This document shows positions 10,038-21,863 of a DNA stretch of 64,000 nt, piece by piece. Location of the stretch: the NCBI GenBank assembly GCA_014904985.1, contig MU129135.1, forward strand, positions 1-64,000, given 5' to 3'. This DNA comes from Hydnum rufescens UP504 (taxonomy: Eukaryota > Basidiomycota > Agaricomycetes > Cantharellales > Hydnaceae). A program made the translations under genes and the position numbers. How positions within the stretch are numbered: position 1 is the first letter of the stretch; every line of letters begins with the position of its first letter. A model generated the notes under the pieces. That model was not told where the DNA came from, made no database searches, and worked only from the letters and a program-made list of their open reading frames with translations.

Positions 10038-11635
10038 ATGGCTTCACAGGATTCTGGTCAAAATTACAATGTGAGGCTGGTGGGTGCTATTGCTGGCATG
10101 GGCTCTGGTCAGTCAATGGACACGTCTTGAGCACACGTCCTTGGTAACGATTTCGTTCCCCTTTTCAGGACTTACCAAGGTATGCACCACTCGCGTAGTA
10201 AAATCCCTCCCCCTCCATTATTTTTTTTTGAATGAATTCCCTAGGTCGCCGTCGGTCATGGGTGAGCCCGCCCTCACCGACAGCTTCCCAAATTCTGCTC
10301 AATATGTCGTATCTAAAAAATCAAGTTTTGACACCGTCAAAGCCCGCATTCAATGTGCACCTCCGGGGACCTATAAGGGCGCTTGGGACTGTCTTATGAT
10401 GACTGTTCGAAATGAGGTATTTAAAACCCAGGGCACCTTATATCCTCCTAATCGGCATCATGTGTAGTCCGTATTTGCCCTTTATAAGGTTTGATGCCCC
10501 GAAATTATGCGTTGGTAATCTCTTACCGGGCCGTCAGGGGGCCACCCCTCCTGCTGTAGGATGGGCAGCCATAGATGCGGTCTTGCTTGGGTCTCTTCAC
10601 AACTACCGTTTAATACTTTCAAGGAGCGGATTAACAGAGCCTATTCCTGGGTCTTCGAGAACCCGACTCTCTATGTTTGGACATGGGGTGGCTGGGCTTA
10701 TGGCGGGATGCACAAGGTCAGCTTGCGGTTTTCTGTTGGTTTCCAAATGATGTATCTCGATCATGGGACGCTTAGTGCCATAGTCGCACACCCCATCGAG
10801 CTGCTCAAAGGTCTGTCCTCCATTGCTCTATTTCTTGGTCAGGACCCATGTCGTTGGTTCTTCCAGTCAAACTTCAATTGCAGACACAACGTTCCGTCGC
10901 TGATCGGCAATTCAAGGGTCCGATCGATGCTGCACGCCAAGTCATAAAGGCCCATGGTATACAGGGCATGTGGCGAGGTCTGCCTAGTAGTGTTGCACTA
11001 CGTAGTTCTTTCTTCTGGTTTTTTCTCAGTGTTGAGGTCCGCCCAAATTTCTTCAAAGCCGGCGACCAAGTTAAAAATGGTAGATTATTAGGGCTTAATG
11101 CGCGCATTTTCTAGATTGGATGGAACCCCAACTGAAGTGCGTCATCCGGAACCCCCCTTCACCCATACCACCTCCTAATCCCACGCAGATGAGCACCGGG
11201 TTCAAAACTTTTTGTTCTGGTCTGTCTTCGTCCCATGACATCGAAGCGGCTCACAGCAACGAACATTTTACAGGTGGCTTGAGCTCTTTTACTTTTTGGT
11301 TCTTTGGCATTCCTGCAGATAATGTCAAGAAGTACGTGATACAAAAGCCTTCATGTTCCCTCCATATTCCTAACGCACATCTGCCAAGCCGGATCATGGG
11401 TCGACCACTTGATGCTCCCCGTATCTCTGCACTCCGAGTCGCCGAAGACATTTATCGAAATCTTGGCTGGCGTGGCTTTTACCGCGGGCTCGCTCCTTGT
11501 TTTCTCCGCGCATTTCCTGTTAATGCTTCTGCTCTATTCGTTTACGAGGGTTTAATGAGGGGGTTGAAGGCAGAAAAGGCTCGTTGGTATCTCCTCCGCA
11601 GGTGCTGGAGTACTGATGTCTCTCATTTACGTAGA
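10038..11635 (+). CDS. Mitochondrial carrier family (SLC25) protein, 13 exons
   Basis: An inner-membrane solute carrier; its substrate cannot be read from sequence. Hand-spliced exons: 10038-10107, 10169-10179, 10245-10261, 10326-10416, 10468-10488, 10538-10716, 10776-10810, 10867-11036, 11092-11136, 11189-11219, 11274-11331, 11389-11586 and 11635 (completing TGA). They give three carrier repeats: GHGFDTVKARIQC, then AHPIELLKVKLQLQ, then GIPADNVKNRIM, each followed by a WRG/YKG-type loop such as GMWRGLP and GWRGFYRGLAPC. Repeat 1 has Gly where the PX[DE]XX[KR] motif normally has Pro; repeat 2 is canonical; repeat 3 has PADNVK. The last splice is uncertain: reading through would add about 45 residues and stop at 11728. 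Exons as short as 11 and 17 nt make this gene easy to mis-annotate. Confidence 0.85.
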
Positions 11636-12740
11636 CTAGAGTTTGAGGCCCCAATTAGATTCATTTGGTGCTCCAAGTATCCCGTTCCACAGCATTGTTA
11701 TATTTTATCAGTACGATCAGGCTATTGATTTTCTCGTGCAGTTTGCGCCCACCGTTCGGTCAGTCACACTCAGTTGACCTCTCTACCACGAGCAGATTAT
11801 CCGTGGTTTATGGCATCGAAGTGTCATCCCTCCGGGAGTGTCGAATAGGGATTTCTAATTCAGATATACTGGAGGGCTCTAGATAGGAAACAATAGGGCT
11901 CAGGGCTGCCCGCTATTTAAACATCGAAATGTGATGGTCCTCCCTTTCCAATTCCCTGTATGACTCGGGAGTTAAGATGGATAACACCGCTCTGTACCTC
12001 TCTATCCGATCGCAGTACTGCTGTGCGACGTTGAACGAGCTGTAGGGAAGATGCGTCTGACAAAAGAGTTGAAGCGATTTGCAAGCAGTATTCACCAGTG
12101 GATGAATATATATGCAACGAGGCACTGCTCTTTTGAAGTTTATTGCGTGATCAAGAGTCCAGAATCTCCCGCTTAAACGGTCACTATGGACCAACAATTG
12201 TTCGGTCATTGAGTGCCCATCCATGCCCGCCAGCGAACTTCCTAGCACACTGCTCGATCTTGAGGACGGGATGAATTGACTTAGGAGATGCCCAATTTAA
12301 AGTTCCCTCAAGCTTACCTAGAAGACTCAAGTTGCGGCTACGAATTTGACACGTCAGGATTGTTTCATCGCTTTATCTGTCATCAGACGCCGAGAGACTG
12401 GATCATGCAAATGTAGCTGAGGCGCTGGCATTTCTTTTCGATCCTATGGCATCAAAACCGGGTCTCCAGTTTAATCTTCCTTCCATGTCCTCTTCCAAAA
12501 TTCCTTCCGAGTCAGAATATGATGCGTACAGTAATTCTCGGTGGAATGTCTGTATTCATGCTGTAATACGTGCGAGATGAGACGAGCAAAAGCGGTGCGT
12601 ATGGATGCATGCTAGCAGATGGATTGCGACAGCATAATTAGGGGTTGATTGACGAATCAGGTCGCATGAGATCGAAAACATGGTGTGGAAATTAGACGGC
12701 GAAGCCTGACAGGGCTGAAGAGAAGTCAGAGCTGCGCTGC
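11636..12740. other. Intergenic between carrier and STS1
   Basis: Holds a minus-strand open frame at 11913-12248 (about 104 residues from the internal ATG) that I could not relate to any family. No repeat or RNA gene was recognised. The two flanking genes converge here, so 3' untranslated regions are expected. Confidence 0.4.
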
Positions 12741-14009
12741 TTAAAGCTCCTCGTCCTCATCCATGCTGAATGGCTCAGGAGCACGATTCCGCCCAATTAG
12801 CCAGCCGACCCTCCCGATCCAAGCGTCCCTGAGAGAACGCATAGGCCTTGGGCCAAGCCCAGACTCAGGTCCGAAATCCACGGAAACACCTTCCTTAACA
12901 TCTTTGTCCTCGAGAACGACCATTTCCTCCAGGCCTCGTTCCCAGGTCCTGACGGCCTCACTCCCGTACATCCCTCCCGAACGATTGACATGCTCGTCCA
13001 GGCGATCGAGCCATGCTTGCCACTCCTTATGCAATCGCACAAGGATAGTGGTTGATTCAGAGCTGAGAAGATTGCGGGCCAGTGGAGGTAGACGTTGGTA
13101 ATGGACTGTAACTGCGTGAAGATATGTGAAGGTCTCCGAAGGATGAGAGAGGGCTGGGGGAAGTGATGTAGATGAGGAAGCGGAAACTGGGGACGAAGAG
13201 CCTTGGGCCGCATTCCCAGGAACAGAGGTAAAGTAGACCAAGTACGAACGAGCTGTGGAAGCGAACTCTGCAACGACAGGGCGAAGACGGCCCTGGATAT
13301 ACGTGTCTCTCATTCCGCTCGTCCCCTTGGAAGGATGGCTACCACCGATACCCCCAAGCGAGGCTGGTCGAGATGGCGCACCGCCGAAACCATAACCAGC
13401 CGAAACGGATGAGGGCTGAGAGTATGGGTACGCCTCGCGAATCTTTCGAATGGATGCATTAAGAGCATGTAGGGCTGAGTCAAGAGTCGGGCGTGGCATA
13501 AGCGGGATGAGCAAGGACTTGATTCCAGGATGCTTGGTGATGAGGGAGGTCAATATTGGAAGGTGGGATCCTGGGGGTAACGAGGCTATTGTAGGCCGAT
13601 ATCAGTAAGATGTGACAGTACTACCCCACGGAAGAGACACACCAAGTAGTACGCCCACGTCTATCGAGTCTTGTGGGTCGCCTGGCTGCTTCCCTGCCGC
13701 CGATGTTGGTGTTGATTTGGGTGGCTCGACGCGCATGCGTTTGCTGATGGTCTTCTTCGGTCGATCAGGACTGGGAGAACGGGTCATCATATTGTCATCT
13801 TGTTGGTCGGGGTCTTGTTCATGCCGCCGCTTGTTAGAGGCACTCTGCCGAGAAGGGGTCGGTGGAATGACCGGTTTTAGAGGAAGTGGCCCAGCCGTCG
13901 CATGGTATGGGGAAGAGACACCGAAGCCCCATCCAAGCTGTGGACCAGGGGGAATGCTTGGGAACGGGATGGTACGCTGGGGTAATGGGCTTCGAAGGAC
14001 ATCCATCAC
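12741..14009 (-). CDS. STS1: STS1/Cut8-type nuclear proteasome tether
   Basis: Cut8/STS1 proteins hold the 26S proteasome in the nucleus and at the nuclear envelope. Two exons (14009-13643 and 13585-12741) join across a 57-nt intron to give VLLASLPPGSHLPILTSLI followed by KHPGIKSLLIPLMPRPTLDS. The family layout is visible: a basic N-terminal segment with a nuclear-localisation cluster (NKRRHEQ, KKTISKRMR), then a helical middle (ALHALNASIRKIREAYPYS), a six-helix body (ARSYLVYFT, SETFTYLHAVTVHYQRLPPL) and a tail (SLRDAWIGRVGWLIGRN). Length is about 400 residues, longer than yeast STS1 because of Ser/Gly-rich linkers. The start at 14009 has a second Met directly after it. Confidence 0.82.
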
Positions 14010-14956
14010 AGATATTGCTCGTAAAGCAATCGAGTAATGGTGACGGATGCAAAAGGAGCGGCAATTGCCATAAAAAGCGCAAAGAACTACTTTTTTCTCA
14101 TCGCATCTCTCCTGCTTGCCAGAGGCCTTGCAATTGGTAAGGCTCTTTTCTCACTTCATTCTTCATATCCCGATGACGAGACACTATGAATCGCTACTCG
14201 TGAAGCGATGCTTATGACTGTTCTATATCTATACCCAAATTGCTGAGGGGATCTTTACGCGCAGCGCGTCTTATTCTCCTGCTCATGCTGACACCGCGTC
14301 GTCCCTTCTAGATTCTATCTTACGATGTATATTGTCTCTGTATTCTCGTGAGTGTCTTTACCTGTTCCCGCTGCTGCACTATGATCGAATAAAATAGAAG
14401 TCAAGCACAGAGCTAGTCTCACGGACCAGCACTGACGATGTAACCATGCTAATACTGACTTCTTCAAGCCTGCTTCGATGTTCATGTGATGCTTAGACTG
14501 ACTTCACTATCACTTAGCAGATTGTTCGTTTAATCAAGAGATCGTGTCATTTGCGCACTAGTGTTCGTGTGTCTTGCTTCATACGTTCACATTTCTCAAT
14601 CTCCAAGCATGATTATATCCTTAATCACCCCGAGGCGTATGTCTACGAACTGCGTTTCAAAGAGAGGAAACTATCTTCAACCCAATGACTTTTCCCCCTT
14701 TGTCGTCATGTTGCAACTTGGCAACTATGGTGCTTACCACTTGTCCGCTTTTCAGGGCCATTCGAGTTCGCGGTATTGCAACAGAGTGGGGCTTGGAGTA
14801 AGTCACAAGTGCATCCAGGCCCATCCCACGCAATGCCGATGACGTATGTAGATACTTGTAGTAGAATAATGAGTTGTCAGCGAAGAATTGGGGGTATGAA
14901 GTGTATGCAATGTTGAATATCGAATAGCGTTTGCTGCTGGCAAGGATGTTGTCCAG
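14010..14956. other. Intergenic upstream of STS1
   Basis: Divergent promoter region for STS1 and whatever is transcribed rightwards. A plus-strand open frame at about 14561-14842 shows no family likeness. Several CTGA and TGACGA/GTGATG words lie between 14430 and 14505 but do not make a convincing box C/D RNA. Confidence 0.4.
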
Positions 14957-15317
14957 ATGGTTTGGCGAGCCTTATGGTATACTGCCATCACGAAAAAGGC
15001 TGGTTTGGATACTCTTAAACGGTTGGTATATGTAGTTGTCGCACATACAGTAGTCCGCAGTGTTTACCGAGTTGTTCTGCCCAAAGTCAAAAATGGAACC
15101 AAGCTATCCGGACGTCATCTGATCTGGTTCTTTGTCTTCCTCGTTGAGCCTCCAATCATCATGAACCCCAAGAGAATGCGACTCGGCGAGGCCATAGCTG
15201 ATCCTCTGTCAGACCCCTGATGCTGCCGAAGCTGCAATTTGCCAACTCATGAAGAAGTTTGATATCGACCCAGAGATATTTGAAGACGCCTCCGGTGATC
15301 CTGGTCTGCCCTGCTAA
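14957..15317 (+). pseudogene. Short open frame broken by a one-base shift (unknown protein)
   Basis: ATG at 14957 opens a frame (MVWRALWYTAITKKAGLDTL ..) running to EAIADPLSDP and a stop. Removing one C from CCCC at 15214-15217 lets it continue as DAAEAAICQLMKKFDIDPEI to a stop at 15315-15317. The continuous charged segment across the break suggests one coding exon with an indel rather than chance. It may be an upstream exon of the following gene, but I found no splice that keeps the phase. No family was recognised. Confidence 0.3.
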
Positions 15318-15366
15318 GTATCATCTTTGCCTTGGAATCTGGTTTACCCTTAATTCAACGTAGAAG

Positions 15367-16531
15367 ATGGCGTTGGAGTTAGCTTCTCAAAAGTCACATA
15401 CAGCCAAGTTGCTCCTCATATCGGACTCTCCCTGGAAAGAGTTGACGGACGCTGAGACATTCGAACTGTATTGCTCACGTATTCCTACCGATGTTTTCAA
15501 GTCCATCGTGGTCGATATGGACATCATGTTAATACAGTATGGTCCCCTTTCTCAGCATAAGACGGAAGAAGCGAGATCCAGATTCTTCTCTCCGGTGAGA
15601 CGCCCCGATTCTCTCATAGTCTCGAAAGTTCACCATGACCCTCAGGTATTCAATCATCTCGTAAAGTTGTTCACCTTCATGTTGAGGAATCAGCCAGAGA
15701 CTATGGTCGAAGGTCGTATCGATACCAGGGGTCGCGTCGAGTATTTCTTCAAAACATTTGGCGCTGTCGCGATTCTCTGCATCGAGACGAAGCTCAAAAT
15801 AGGAAATAATGATGAGCGTTTAGCCACAATTGCTCAAGTCATAGCAGAATGTGATGGTAAGTCTGATACGATTTGGGAAAGCCATACTTTCTGCTGGTGA
15901 CCTATTGAATTTGTAGGTTGTGACCTCGATAACGCCAAAAATAGTTTTTCTCTACCTATCTACTGCATCCTCTGCGATGAGTTATCTTTCGAATTCTTTA
16001 AGTTCGAAAGAAACCCAAATCCAACCTTTCGCCGTGGTTGCTTTCATGGAGATCCGAAGCGCCTCCGACGTGGCCTACGAGTTCCCGACTTCGAAGAAGC
16101 AGAGAGCGCTCTTCCGTTCATTCTCCACCTTCGCTGCGTATGCGAGATAATCTTCGATGTCATGCTGCGCGGGTATATTGCTGGATTGGAGGCATACGAG
16201 AAACAATCCAAAGCAATCGGGGACAAGCAGGGCTCGAAGAGATCGAGTCTTGATGGGTGGGATCAAGCACACAAATCTGCTCAAGACGCATTAGCGATGT
16301 TTAGGAACGCCGAGGATCAACGTCGGGGCGGTGATGTTTATTCGGCCAATACTACTGTTAAAGAGGCTATTCTTATGCTGAACAGGAGGTATTGTTTCCA
16401 TTCACCAGTTCCCTCTATTATTTCTTACTCTGCCTCAGTACAGGTGCAGTTCCGACTATGTACCATTCGGAGCTCATCATGAGTGGTGGGATGATGTTGA
16501 GGTCGACAAGAGAGTTCTGTCTTTCTTTTGA
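15367..16531 (+). CDS. Basidiomycete-specific protein of unknown function
   Basis: Four exons separated by three short introns (about 15595-15647, 15857-15916 and 16390-16460). The join points give FFSPVFNHLVKLFTFMLRN, AECDGCDLDNAKNSFSLPI and LNRSSDYVPFGAHHEWWDD. The protein has a recognisable middle motif (CDELSFEFFKFERNPNPTF) and a charged helical region (SLEAY-like GLEAYEKQSKAIGDKQG .. DALAMFRNAEDQRRGGDVYS). I recall a multi-copy family with this layout in mushroom genomes, always without assigned function. No signal peptide or membrane helix is evident. The start is taken at the first in-frame ATG; an upstream exon is possible. Confidence 0.6.
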
Positions 16532-17197
16532 AATTTTTTTCCTCTCTCTAGGTAGTCTGGAACTTGTCATTTCTCTGGCGAATCGAGGCAATAACGGCGC
16601 ATCACTACGGCTGTGTTCTCGGATAAGTTTTGACTATGAACTGCTGCAGCTGTAACATTGGCCAATCCAGCTATGGATTTGAACTTCAACACACGACGGA
16701 GACGAGAAGGGACCTGGGTGGATTTAATAAAAATGGACCCAGTTCACCCTATGGAAAACTTACCGTATTTCTCACAGCGATACGGAGGTGGGTGTCTGGG
16801 AGTGTATTAACCACGGAATAGGCCAGCGCATCGTTCGCTAAGCTCGACATTGCGTTTATTGTGCCTCTTGCAGTTTCCCGCATTATAGCGGCTCCCATGC
16901 TGCAATCCACTCTCCCATCGCCCCGCCCCATAGCGCCCCCCATTTACCCTCCACGTCTTTTATCGCCGCTTTAGCCGCTTCTTGAATGGTGTCCCGAATC
17001 GAGTTCCACGCTTCGTCCCACTCGTATCATCTGTTATGGGATCATCAACGCCATAATTCACACAGCAAATAGTACAGTATCGTCCATCCAAAAGCTAACC
17101 CAAAGCTCTAAATACAAGATATCCAGCGATGAAGGGATTAAAAGCATGCACAACGATTAAGACTCTCGAGGCAACGACAAAGTGAAGCGAGTTTCCG
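16532..17197. other. Intergenic between two convergent genes
   Basis: No gene recognised. Overlapping small frames on both strands between 16630 and 16945 look random. Confidence 0.45.
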
Positions 17198-19027
17198 TTA
17201 CTGGACTGATGTCACTTTCTCTACCACACGGGTCCACCACCACTCGACGTTCCCCACACGATGGTACGGCCAACACACAACACTTTCCGGGCCAGTTACA
17301 CCAGACCAGTCGATAAAGTCTACTTCTTCGCCAAGCCCGTCGACAGTGGGGGCTGTGTGCGGGTACGCCCACTGCAACGGAGCTGATGAATTATGGCTAG
17401 GGGCAAGAGGGTCATGAGACGATGGTGGAGTTCGCCACCGCAATTGCGCACGGTGGGCGAGATTGACAAGATCCTCTTGGTGATAAAGATCTCGTTCATA
17501 CGTCACCCGAACATGCGGTACGAGCTGGGAAAAGATCTCGTCAGCACATAACGTTGGCAATCTTAAGGTGGTACTTACCACCCATCGATCGAAATTCCTG
17601 GTCCAGAAGTCCTTGGCGATGAGTTTACATTCGGATGCCGCTCAATACACCAAGTGAAGTGAGAAGGATTGCTACGGATATCGAAGGATACATGACATAC
17701 CACATTCATGCCGCCGTCTTCTTGCGCCACGGAATATTACCTTATCACGAGCCACGCCGCCATCCACAGTAATTCCAAGGAACGGCCGAGCGTCGAGAGC
17801 AATCATGCCATTCCAACACGAATACATAGGAAGAACTCGACCTGCCCGAAAGCGGTCGCGATATTCAAGATCCTCATATTCGGAGAATAGCTCAAGAAGG
17901 CCATCTCGTGATTCAGCAAAGACGTCCAGCCGCGAGCGAAGTGTCATTCCCGTCAGTGACCGTGACACCCAGTTATCATAGAACTGTGACGGCCTGTTAT
18001 TAGGAAACATGGAAAACGAATGAGAGAAATTCGCATACCTTGGGCCCAGTTCCGGATAATACGCTACGTCTCCACCGGTAATCCAGTCCACAGGTAGCGT
18101 GAGCATTCTGAACGACGCGCTGATGTAGAAGCTCGAGTGTGTCTGATGGACACGCGAAGACATCGTTGATAAATAGGACAGTTTCAAAGCGTACGGTGCT
18201 TTGATCCGTCAAATTTGTGAACAACGGCTCGAGAGCAATGTTGCGATAGACAGAGAGCTGCTCAATCCGGTCGACCTCCGACCACTCAGTCTCCCTGGGG
18301 TCCGATGTGATTGTATGGGGCACCCCTGCGCGTGTAAGCACGGCGGAAAAGTGTGCCATCCCCATGGGGGTGCTGTCAGGCGAACCGTTCTCAAATATTG
18401 AGACGTGTACGTTTGTGGGGCCGAGGAAAATGGCAAGATCGAGAAGCTGACTGGCAAGAGAAGGGAAGACCTCTGCGTTCTGGTGTAAATTGAGAGCAAC
18501 GAGTGTGGGACCCCGAGAACGGAGGTGAGCATATCGCAATTCTGTTTCTGGAGATGATAGAGGGGTGCAATTAAGAGTATTTTGGGCGGGCATGCCGATC
18601 GATGCCAATCTAGCGGAGAGCTCATCCTGAAGTGTTGCAGGTGTGTAGTCGATTGAAAGGGAGAGGGGGGGCACCAGTCCTTCCACAGGGCAGGATCTGG
18701 TATAAATGGGGCCGAGTCGAATATATCGTCGTACCCAGGATCAGTATAGAGATGTAGGAAGTTGAGGAGGGGGGAGGTGATAAGAAGAACGACAAGACCA
18801 CAAGCTATGATGGTAGCGTAGCGAAGCCTTGTGCGCCAAACTGGTCTTGTCAGCGGAATCGCTCGGCTGGAGTGGGATGTGGAAGGCAAAAGGGGCTGTG
18901 ATAGCTCATCTAGCGGAAGACCACGTTCGCTCTCGTCACTAGGGAATAATTTGATGTTGCGCGACGCTAGCGACGCCTTCAAAGAGCGTATATTCACCCA
19001 CATGTAACAGATTGTGGGAGAAAACAA
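17198..19027 (-). CDS. CAP59-type (GT69) alpha-1,3-mannosyltransferase-like Golgi protein
   Basis: CAP59/CMT1-type enzymes are type II Golgi glycosyltransferases that act on fungal mannose-containing glycans. Seen: a short cytosolic tail, a signal anchor near residues 70-93 (YATIIACGLVVLLITSPLLN), and the CAP59 domain: LVALNLHQNAEVFPSLASQL, LGPTNVHVSIFENGSPDSTP, VLFINDVFACPSDTLELLHQ, FYDNWVSRSLTGMTLRSRLD, MYSCWNGMIALDARPF and HVRVTYERDLYHQED. An intron between GTGPK and FYDNW (acceptor CACAG) and further introns near 17690 and 17575 restore the family order. The frame is broken by an apparent one-base deletion in a seven-G run on the plus strand (18665-18671), between WKDWCPP and SIDYTPATLQDEL. 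The stop is at 17198. Confidence 0.82.
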
Positions 19028-20111
19028 GGAGTGTGGACGATTTGATTTGAGATGCGGAGAAAGCGCAGTAGCTGGTTTGGTTCCGAATTTGGTCGTTGTG
19101 GCTCTGCTTCACGAGTGTCGGTCAGATCCAAGTATCCTCGTCCCCTCTATTCTTACTGCCTTGGGCTCTCTCCGTTGAGAAGAGCTGAATCTGTGCTGTA
19201 GGACCCCGTATCTATACGTAATATTCACATCTTTCCGAATGGGGGAAAGTGGAAATCCTTGATGTAGTATGTTCGATCATTATGGCATGAATCTCTACCC
19301 CATGTCACGGCATGCCCACGTATGTAACGGTCTAAATCCCCATAATGCTCAGTTCCCTTATGCCATAGTTGACCCCAAGATCTCCAAGTTTTCCAGACTA
19401 ATATCATCATTCTAGCGACCCGTAGCGAGTGTATCCGTACCCGCTTGTCGTTAATTGTACTGTACCGAGACTTATCTCGGCTGGTGGATGTTATGGGAGA
19501 GATTACAGACTCGCCATATCTCGCTGCTTGAGCCTCAGTACGCCAGGCTCTCCGCGCGAAGGCAGACTCAGAGACAAGATCCGCACCCCGGATATAAATT
19601 ACCCGGAAAAAAGACTATTTTTACCGCTCTCCTGTTCGGCTCTCTCGATGGTTCTGCCAAGGTGTAAAAGCTGTAGGATTTGTTGAGACGGCCGTGGGCC
19701 AGGAACTGCGCTAAGGACGAGCTGAACCTGAGCCCTGATAAAAGACATTGTGGCCTAGTTCGATCATCATGGGCCGGGTCCACACACGAGTCAGTGTCCC
19801 ATGAACATTCAAAAAATGGTATCAAAAGGCCTGGGAAACTGCTAGCATAGCTAGCATGGCATGTAGCTAGACTCCAAATGGTTCATGGATACACAATAGT
19901 ATCTGAGATGAGACAGAGACATTTGTGAACAATTTCATGTGCAGGTCACAGGCGAGCCAGGCTGGGGCCATTTGACATGCTAGCCATGAGTTGGTGAGTG
20001 TGCCTTGCACGTGGGGGTAACTTGGAATTCGGTTTTTGCCGCTTCCTCGCCACAAGCGCGAAGCAAGTCGCGTCCCTCACAGCCATTCACCAACCCCATA
20101 ATACTACCGAA
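19028..20111. other. Intergenic, promoters of CAP59-like gene and RAD18
   Basis: Divergent promoter region of about 1.1 kb. It contains clustered GCTAGC words around 19841-19870 and again at 19977-19985. No gene or RNA was recognised. Confidence 0.45.
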
Positions 20112-21863
20112 ATGGAAGAACTCGCACTCCCAGATGTCGCTGATCCCACTGATTTCGAACTCTCTGAACTTCAAGCGGTAGATACTGTAATTCGATGTCC
20201 GATGTGTAAGGAGTTCTTCGAGGGCCCCGTCCTTCTCTCTCAGTGCGGGCATACATTCTGTAGTCTAGTTTGTCTTGTTCTACTCATCTCTGCTCGTGCT
20301 CGATCTGATATGGGAATGGGCCAGTGCATACGGGGATATCTTCCCAGTAAGAGCGAGTGCCCAGTATGTCGGCATTCGACTTCAGAAAGCTCTCTTGTAC
20401 GCAATTCGACGTTAGAAGACATTATATATGCATATCAGGCTGCCAGGTATTTCCCCTACTTTGGCTGTTTAATGGAAATCGTTCCTCTGAAGCGCCCGTG
20501 CTAGACCAGTCCTCTTATCTATATTAAAGGAAAATTCAGACCTTAAACACCATATGTACACTTGCGAGAGAAACGGAGGACAGCTCGATGTCGATGCCAC
20601 CCCTCGCAACTCTAAGAAACGAAAGAGGATCGACATGGGTGATGGCGTACACGGCTCTGACTTGTTATCCGATGACAAAGATTGTAGAAACGGTCCTTTT
20701 AAAGCATGTTCAACGCCCGCTCCTGTATCAAAGTCGAGAAGAATGTCATCACCGGCTGCATACGACCCATCTTTGCGCTCAGACACTGGTCGTTCAGGGA
20801 AGGTCAAGATAATCGTTAGTGATTCAGAGCCGGGCGATGTCTCTGAATTAGGTGGATTTATATTTTCATAATTCTATGTAGGAGTGCAGATTCGTGTTTG
20901 CTGAGTGATCATTGGCTAGATCCACTCGTATCCTGTCCAATATGCGGGGTCACCCTGCGTAACAGCTTGGTGAACCCACATATTGACCGTGGATGCGCTG
21001 ACCCCAGCACCAAGCGGAAAGAGGTTCAAGCTTGGGGGGATGTTTTTGGAGGCAGCGCTATTAGTAATAAATCTAACGGAAAGGACAAGGGCAAGTGAGT
21101 TCATTTCCGTTTTCAAGGCCAGGCTATCCCCCCTTGATAATCATTCGCCACATGAAGAATTAAGAAGAAGGAAGCCATGGACGAAGCAGGTGCAATGGAG
21201 CAACGGGTACCAATACCGAAGGTAACATGGCACCTAACGAAGGAGAAAACAGTTCGGGAGATGTTAAGCGTACGTAGCAATTCTCCCTGATTCATTCTCG
21301 TATCCTCAACATGGCTACAGGACTACGGCTTGTCAACTGAGGGGGACAAAAATTCGATGATAGCACGATTCAATAAGTGGATCGCCCTGTACAACTCTAG
21401 TATCGACACTTCCCGTCCCAAGCCACTATCCCGTTTACGACAGGAGCTTAGAGAATGGGAGCGCACCCGGCTGGAAGACATGAGCGAGCGGAAAAACAGG
21501 GAAAAGAAGATTAAGGATACCACTACGTATCTGGTGAGTCATCTCTCACGTTTTCCCCCTCTCCTCTGTAAGATATGACACTTGAACCGCGAGCCCCGCT
21601 TCTCTTTGGCTTTGGTCCAGGCTTCGAATGCGTCTCAATTCGCTGCCCTTACTGCTCAAGTGAAAGCACGGGTCAAGGTAAAGCCGCGCGCCGATGATCG
21701 AGAAGCTTTCGGTTCTACGAACGCCGCAGTCTCCAAACCAGACCTTGTGCGCCAACTGACATCTCCGTCCACATATGCCCCTTCGTCTCCGATGTCCTCC
21801 CGCAAACCTCCTGGCGCACCGCCAACAGTAGATCATAATGTCATTCTCATATCGGACGATTAG
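20112..21863 (+). CDS. RAD18: RAD18 E3 ubiquitin ligase (post-replication repair)
   Basis: Rad18 with Rad6 monoubiquitinates PCNA at stalled forks. Domains in order: a C3HC4 RING near the N-terminus (CPMCKEFFEGPVLLSQCGHT, then after an intron CIRGYLPSKSECPVCR), with NSTLEDIIYAYQAAR downstream. Next come a Ser-rich linker, a UBZ4 zinc finger (CPICGVTLRNSLVNPHIDRG, C-C-H-C pattern), a SAP DNA-binding motif (DYGLSTEGDKNSMIARFNKW), and a disordered tail ending VDHNVILISDD. The ATG at 20112 (MEELALPDVADPTDFE) sits about 30 residues before the RING, as usual. At least five introns are present; the RING itself is split by a 57-nt intron with a GTTTGT donor. Confidence 0.93.

Noticed and set aside
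11913..12248. Minus-strand open frame as a gene
   Set aside because: No family likeness, no splice context and no partner exons; kept only as a note in the intergenic entry.
12763..13101. Plus-strand frames across STS1 and similar antisense frames over the SCAP WD40 exon and the 23.8-25.1 kb gene
   Set aside because: Shadows of real genes on the opposite strand, without motifs of their own.
14430..14510. Box C/D snoRNA candidate
   Set aside because: TGACGA and GTGATG are poor matches to RTGATGA, and no terminal stem can be formed around the CTGA boxes.
18683..18725. A 38-nt intron to explain the CAP59 frame change
   Set aside because: Shorter than the other introns seen here, and it would delete residues that fit the family (YDDIFDSAPFIPDPALWKDW). 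A one-base indel at the homopolymer is simpler.
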